From the NCBI GenBank assembly GCA_026414975.1, contig JAOAHZ010000001.1, forward strand, positions 183,547 through 247,546: DNA of 64,000 bases, read 5' to 3'. Below the pieces are notes generated by a model that ran no database searches, had not been told where the DNA came from, and saw only the letters and a list, made by a program, of their open reading frames with translations. This document shows positions 61,501-64,000 of this stretch, piece by piece. Every line of letters starts with the position of its first letter. The stretch's first letter is position 1. The position numbers and the translations under genes were made by a program. Source of the DNA: Bacteroidia bacterium. Its GTDB lineage: Bacteria > Bacteroidota > Bacteroidia > SpSt-205.

Positions 61501-61555
61501 GCTTCTGCGCTGTAAGTATTGCAATCAGCGCTGGGTATACTCGCATTAGGCGCAT
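58523..61555 (-). CDS. M1-family metallopeptidase
   Basis: A 1010-residue exported peptidase with signal MRLMRVYPALIAILTAQ. The M1 exopeptidase motif AGGGMEYP (381-388) precedes the zinc site HEVGHNWFQG (407-416), with the second ligand Glu430 (HExxH-18-E). The C-terminal third is a long helical and beta region without a T9SS sorting domain that I can see, so it is periplasmic or cell-attached. It removes N-terminal amino acids from peptides. A perfect box ends 4 nt before the ATG. Confidence 0.9.
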   Translation of the reverse strand: MRLMRVYPALIAILTAQKPYFQQRVEYFIKVRLEPQRHLLHGYLRLRYQNNSPDSLLGVYFHLWPNAYKRPNTPFDRQQRIAGRTEFHYAKPADRGFMDSLAFRVDGQAVSPLPAHQGPKPAEGHSRALLRRAPDVAWLPFPKPLPPGQSCVIETPFRVKVPAIFSRMGRSKVQYSITQWYPKPAVYDYKGWHPLPYLDQGEFYSEWGRYEVEIEVPENFIVAATGVLQTPEEIERLRQREEATRAWIAQQPSDRMTSGAETRRILFFKLTFPGSAKTPSNLPAWASDTTISPSYKVLRFVQDSVHDFAWFADPRYGLVSDTIELPHGRKIACVSVFSLPYYQAWQYAPRYIAEAIQKLSQEVGPYPYAHATAVEGGLKAGGGMEYPMITVIIPTRDTNTLREIVIHEVGHNWFQGLLASNERLSPWQDEGINSYYEKRILTESATFTVDPSQMIRGLGARSASSMSLESAAYHHLNADIAPARPSHEQSSLSYALGVYLQTSTILRSAVFAFTPERWDAAMQRYFRQWAFRHPYPEDWAESLEQEGLPGQGLLRYLRTNAEVDIRLRARRLSDTTYQIRLEEPKKYLPRPFWIEGIAVDREEFVLQEYRLPLDSSLTIAVPRETKVLLVNPQLMLYERRVGNNFFYHRRLFSQWRNLRVVLGVPFRLPQVHTTHVGFFPAFGYNYRDGLLLGLGVYHGLFPKRIGEFHLLPMYSPLRQDLRGSVGLTLRAFPADSRIQLVELRLRSASFASFWRTKASLEATLRRAYDRLAWRHVLRLRSHHLASQDLESRAYSWINEGRPAYVALDWEARREEPVLTLYGMLSVGHDLQGHARAEAEGRLMWRPLKRWRPWARAYAGWTADDSPDYLRFRAAGYDPLGEAVLLDRFRESPTRFLRQQMVETQGAARFPSDTLTATTLFAGNVEIPLPVLSFIVLRTDVGYLPADNRSYWGLSIGLPVIHFRDRFIAGGYFPFLGDAFPNGRPESFQDILRRFVWSVQVPLDLRWALPW

Positions 61556-61559
61556 GAGG

Positions 61560-61567
61560 CAAAAGTA
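61560..61567 (-). promoter_or_regulatory. -7 box of the M1 peptidase (TACTTTTG)
   Basis: This perfect TAnnTTTG on the minus strand ends exactly 4 nt before the ATG at 61555. It is divergent to the DprE1-like box 29 nt away. Confidence 0.72.
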
Positions 61568-61596
61568 TAGCGAGCCAATCGGCGTGTTATATGTTC

Positions 61597-61604
61597 TACA
61601 TTTG
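61597..61604 (+). promoter_or_regulatory. -7 box of the DprE1-like gene (TACATTTG)
   Basis: This perfect TAnnTTTG ends 7 nt before the ATG at 61612. An in-frame ATG at 61591 lies upstream of the box and is excluded. Confidence 0.68.
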
Positions 61605-61611
61605 CAGAGCG

Positions 61612-62862
61612 ATGAAGGTCAGTGGGTGGGGCGGCTATTTGTGGGCTCAGACTCAGCTTCTACCTTATGAGGGCCTTATACGAGGCAGGGGAATAGTTCG
61701 GGGTTTGGGTCGCAGTTACGGTGATGCTTCATTCTATGGAAAGGGTTATACGTGGCATACGCGGTCGCAGCAGAGGATTCTCAAATGGGAGGAGGGTACG
61801 CTCGTAGCGGAGGCTGGGCTGAGCTTGTATGACCTGATTCGGCACATCCTACCCAAGGGATGGTTTCCACCCGTGGTGCCTGGTACGCAGTTTGTTACAC
61901 TTGGGGGAGCCTTTGCCAGCAACATCCATGGTAAAAATCATCATGTAGAGGGCAGCTTTGCCGACCACATAGACTGGATAGAGCTGCGTCTCCCTTCTGG
62001 GGAGCTGCGGCGTCTCACACCAGCTGAGGAGCTTTTCTGGGCTACGGCTGGAGGTATGGGTCTTACGGGTGTCATAGAGCGCCTCCAGCTTCGGCTGATT
62101 CGCATTCCTTCCAGTGTAGTGCATCACGAGGTGCGCCAGCTTCGGGATTGGGAAGCGCTGCTCAGCGCCATAGAAGCTGAAGAAATGCACTATCCCTATG
62201 CCGTGGCCTGGGTGGATCACACAGATTGGCGCAGCCGGGGTATTTTGCATTTAGGGCGTTTTGCTGAGGCGGGCGAACTCACCTTTCGACGAGCCCATCG
62301 GCTCGCTTTTCCCATTACTCCGCCATTTTCGCTTATCGGCCGCCTCACGGTAGAGCTTATCTCGGCCTATTACTGGAGGAAGTATAGGCCAGGTACCCGT
62401 TTGACATCTTATGCAGAGTTTTTCTTTCCCTTAGATGGTATCCAAAGGTGGAACTCCGCTTGGGGGCGGCGCGGCTTTGTGCAGTTTCAGTTTGTGGTAG
62501 AAAAAGTCGTTAGCTTAGAACGGCTCTGGAGGGAGCTTCAAGCGGCACCGGCTCGTAGCTTTCTCACGGTTCTTAAGCGGTTAGGACCTCAGCGGGGCCC
62601 CTTGGCTTTTTCAGGGCCAGGCTGGACATTGGCGATAGACCTACCTGCCACGAGAGAGGTAAGAGCCTTTCTCGTACGCTTGGCAGACTTGGTGGCCGAA
62701 GAGGGGGGGCGTATCTACCTTACCAAAGACAGCCTTCTCCTGCCGCAACAAGCTCGAGCTATGTACCCCAACTGGGAAACCTTCCGTCAAATCAAGGCTC
62801 AAGTGGACCCTGAAGGATGCTTACGCTCTGATCTCAGCGAGCGTCTCCGCCTGACCGAATAG
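61612..62862 (+). CDS. DprE1-like FAD-dependent oxidase
   Basis: A 416-residue flavoprotein very close in motif order to DprE1, the oxidase that forms keto-arabinosyl-phospholipid from decaprenylphosphoryl-ribose. It has RGLGRSYGDASFYG (FAD site), GTQFVTLGGAFASNIHGKNHH and HIDWIELRLPSGELRRLTP. The C-terminal GGRIYLTKDSLL and ARAMYPNWETF match KDS and AMYP in the mycobacterial enzyme. The partner reductase DprE2 is not seen in the window. The start is chosen from the promoter. Confidence 0.85.
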   Translation: MKVSGWGGYLWAQTQLLPYEGLIRGRGIVRGLGRSYGDASFYGKGYTWHTRSQQRILKWEEGTLVAEAGLSLYDLIRHILPKGWFPPVVPGTQFVTLGGAFASNIHGKNHHVEGSFADHIDWIELRLPSGELRRLTPAEELFWATAGGMGLTGVIERLQLRLIRIPSSVVHHEVRQLRDWEALLSAIEAEEMHYPYAVAWVDHTDWRSRGILHLGRFAEAGELTFRRAHRLAFPITPPFSLIGRLTVELISAYYWRKYRPGTRLTSYAEFFFPLDGIQRWNSAWGRRGFVQFQFVVEKVVSLERLWRELQAAPARSFLTVLKRLGPQRGPLAFSGPGWTLAIDLPATREVRAFLVRLADLVAEEGGRIYLTKDSLLLPQQARAMYPNWETFRQIKAQVDPEGCLRSDLSERLRLTE

Positions 62863-62869
62863 GGTGGGC

Positions 62870-62877
62870 TATCTTTG
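62870..62877 (+). promoter_or_regulatory. -7 box of the DUF2723 gene (TATCTTTG)
   Basis: This perfect box ends 5 nt before the ATG at 62883, 8 nt after the preceding stop. Confidence 0.65.
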
Positions 62878-62882
62878 CCGCG

Positions 62883-64000
62883 ATGGACTATAAGAAACAG
62901 ACGCGTCTCTTCGGGGGGCTTGTCTTTCTCGTAGCGCTTCTTACCTACGGGCTTACTGTCGCGCCCACCGCCAGTTTCTGGGACTGCGGCGAGTTTATCG
63001 CTACGGCTAATGAACTTCAAGTACCTCACCCACCGGGAGCCCCTCTTTATCTCGTGGTAGCCCGCCTTTTTGCCCTCTTCGCGCCCTCTTCGGATAAAGT
63101 GGCTCTATTTATCAACTGGGTCAGCGTGTTAGCTGGCGCTTTCACCTCGCTCTTAGTAACATGGGTAACGATGCACTTTACCAAGCGAGCGCTGGGCGAT
63201 CCTCAAAGCCTGCGGGTAGGTCTCTCGGGATTAGTAGGGGGGCTGGTGTCTACCTTCGCTGACTCCGTCTGGTTCAATACCGTGGAAGCTGAGGTCTATG
63301 CGCCCAGCGCCTTCTTCACGGCCTTAGTCATTTGGCTGATGTGCGTATGGGAGGAAACGGAGAGCCCTCGTCGCCAAAACCAGCTTTTGATCCTCATTGC
63401 CTTCGTCTTCGGACTTTCTATCGGGGTACACCTTCTCAACCTCCTCACCTTGCCGGGCTTAGCTCTCATGTACTATTTCCGAAAAGCAGAAAAGGTAACC
63501 TGGCGGGGGGCACTCTTAGCCTTTCTAGTAGGAGGGGGGATCCTGGGCTTTCTACAATATGGGGTCATTCAATACACTGTCTCCTTGGCTTGGCCTTTAG
63601 AAAAAGCCCTCGTTGGTACCATCAATCCTGAAACGCAGGAGACGACGGGCTTGGGCTTACCTTTCGGGAGTGGCTTGGCTCTCTTCGTCATCCTTTTATT
63701 CGGAATCTTGGCGGCCCTGGTCATGTATGCTCAGCGACGCCAAAATGCCCTCCTCAGTACGGCAGCGCTGAGTCTGCTCTTCATTTACCTCGGTTACTCT
63801 TCCTATGCTGTAATCTTTCTCCGCTCGCAGGTCAGCCCCCCTATAGATGAGAACGACCCCAGCAACGTACCCAACTTTCTTAGCTATCTCAAACGGGAAC
63901 AGTACGGGGAGACGCCTATCCTATGGGGTACCCTGTATAACGCCGTTCCTATTGGCACAGAGGAGAAAGGGGAGATTTACCTCCGATACCCTAACGCCAA
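62883..64000 (+). CDS. DUF2723 (TMEM260-type) membrane protein, cut by window end
   Basis: About 372 residues of a polytopic protein are visible. It starts MDYKKQTRLFGGLVFLVAL, with VAPTASFWDCGEFIATANELQVPHPPGAPLY, the DUF2723 signature that contains DCGEF. Proteins of this family are predicted GT-C-like glycosyltransferases (TMEM260 in eukaryotes adds O-mannose). About seven TM helices are seen, then the luminal-type region with PPIDENDPSNVP. The end lies outside the window. It follows the DprE1-like gene, possibly in a shared lipid-linked sugar pathway. Confidence 0.85.
   Translation, partial: MDYKKQTRLFGGLVFLVALLTYGLTVAPTASFWDCGEFIATANELQVPHPPGAPLYLVVARLFALFAPSSDKVALFINWVSVLAGAFTSLLVTWVTMHFTKRALGDPQSLRVGLSGLVGGLVSTFADSVWFNTVEAEVYAPSAFFTALVIWLMCVWEETESPRRQNQLLILIAFVFGLSIGVHLLNLLTLPGLALMYYFRKAEKVTWRGALLAFLVGGGILGFLQYGVIQYTVSLAWPLEKALVGTINPETQETTGLGLPFGSGLALFVILLFGILAALVMYAQRRQNALLSTAALSLLFIYLGYSSYAVIFLRSQVSPPIDENDPSNVPNFLSYLKREQYGETPILWGTLYNAVPIGTEEKGEIYLRYPNA

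Overview
The window looks like a chromosome segment of a member of the Bacteroidota, perhaps from a deep or thermophilic lineage; I cannot place it more finely. Evidence: TAnnTTTG-type promoter boxes (the Bacteroidota -7 element) precede many genes; two secreted peptidases end in type IX secretion (T9SS) C-terminal sorting domains with YPNP motifs; a small DUF4295-type gene follows rpmG (L33), a Bacteroidota trait; the rplM-rpsI-rpsB order and a GldE-like CNNM/CBS protein also fit. LptC, HldD and LPS-type glycosyltransferases indicate an outer membrane with LPS. No transposase, integrase, prophage gene, rRNA or cas gene was recognised. Most of it is ordinary core genome, densely packed with many ATGA or GTGA overlaps.

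Layout. 1-9603 (minus): mnmA (cut by the window start), a hairpin-rich gap, then yfcH-like/mfd/holA and rplM-rpsI-rpsB-hisS plus a TPR lipoprotein. 9650-15631 (plus): phhB, dut, a membrane patatin, three small secreted or lipoprotein genes and an orphan NuoM-like subunit. 15792-20596 (minus): lysA, an acyl-CoA dehydrogenase, thrS. 20792-26259 (plus): bactofilin, lptC, a GldE-like protein, a flavin reductase, an ALDH7-family dehydrogenase and a glycosyltransferase. A minus glycosyltransferase diverges from nadA-thiL-S15 peptidase (plus). A structured gap with a 45-bp perfect palindrome follows. Then a glycosyltransferase and ABC permease (minus) face queA-ispD and tRNA-Met/tRNA-Pro (plus). 37416-45163 (minus): BtuF-like protein, phoH, polyprenyl synthase, a TerB-ABCG transporter, rsh. 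45202-52179: a secreted hypothetical, DUF2752, czcA (minus), and an FHA / VWA-FHA / PP2C phosphothreonine-signalling cassette. 52351-55134 (minus): VOC, M48 and S8 peptidases. A 355-bp gap holds two 31-bp direct repeats. Then hldD, three tRNAs, rpmG, DUF4295, an MBL hydrolase and a thioesterase (plus), an M1 peptidase (minus), and finally a DprE1-like oxidase and a DUF2723 protein cut by the window end.

The most striking cross-cutting signal is promoter geometry. In at least nine genes the last base of the -7 box lies exactly 4 nt before the start codon, and in several more 5 nt, which predicts leaderless mRNAs. This rule also corrects several start codons (bactofilin, FHA protein, thrS, dprE1-like). 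Other points of interest are a perfect face-to-face promoter palindrome between queA and an ABC permease, the 45-bp palindrome, the direct-repeat pair, and the FHA/VWA/PP2C cassette. No unmistakably new multi-gene system was found.
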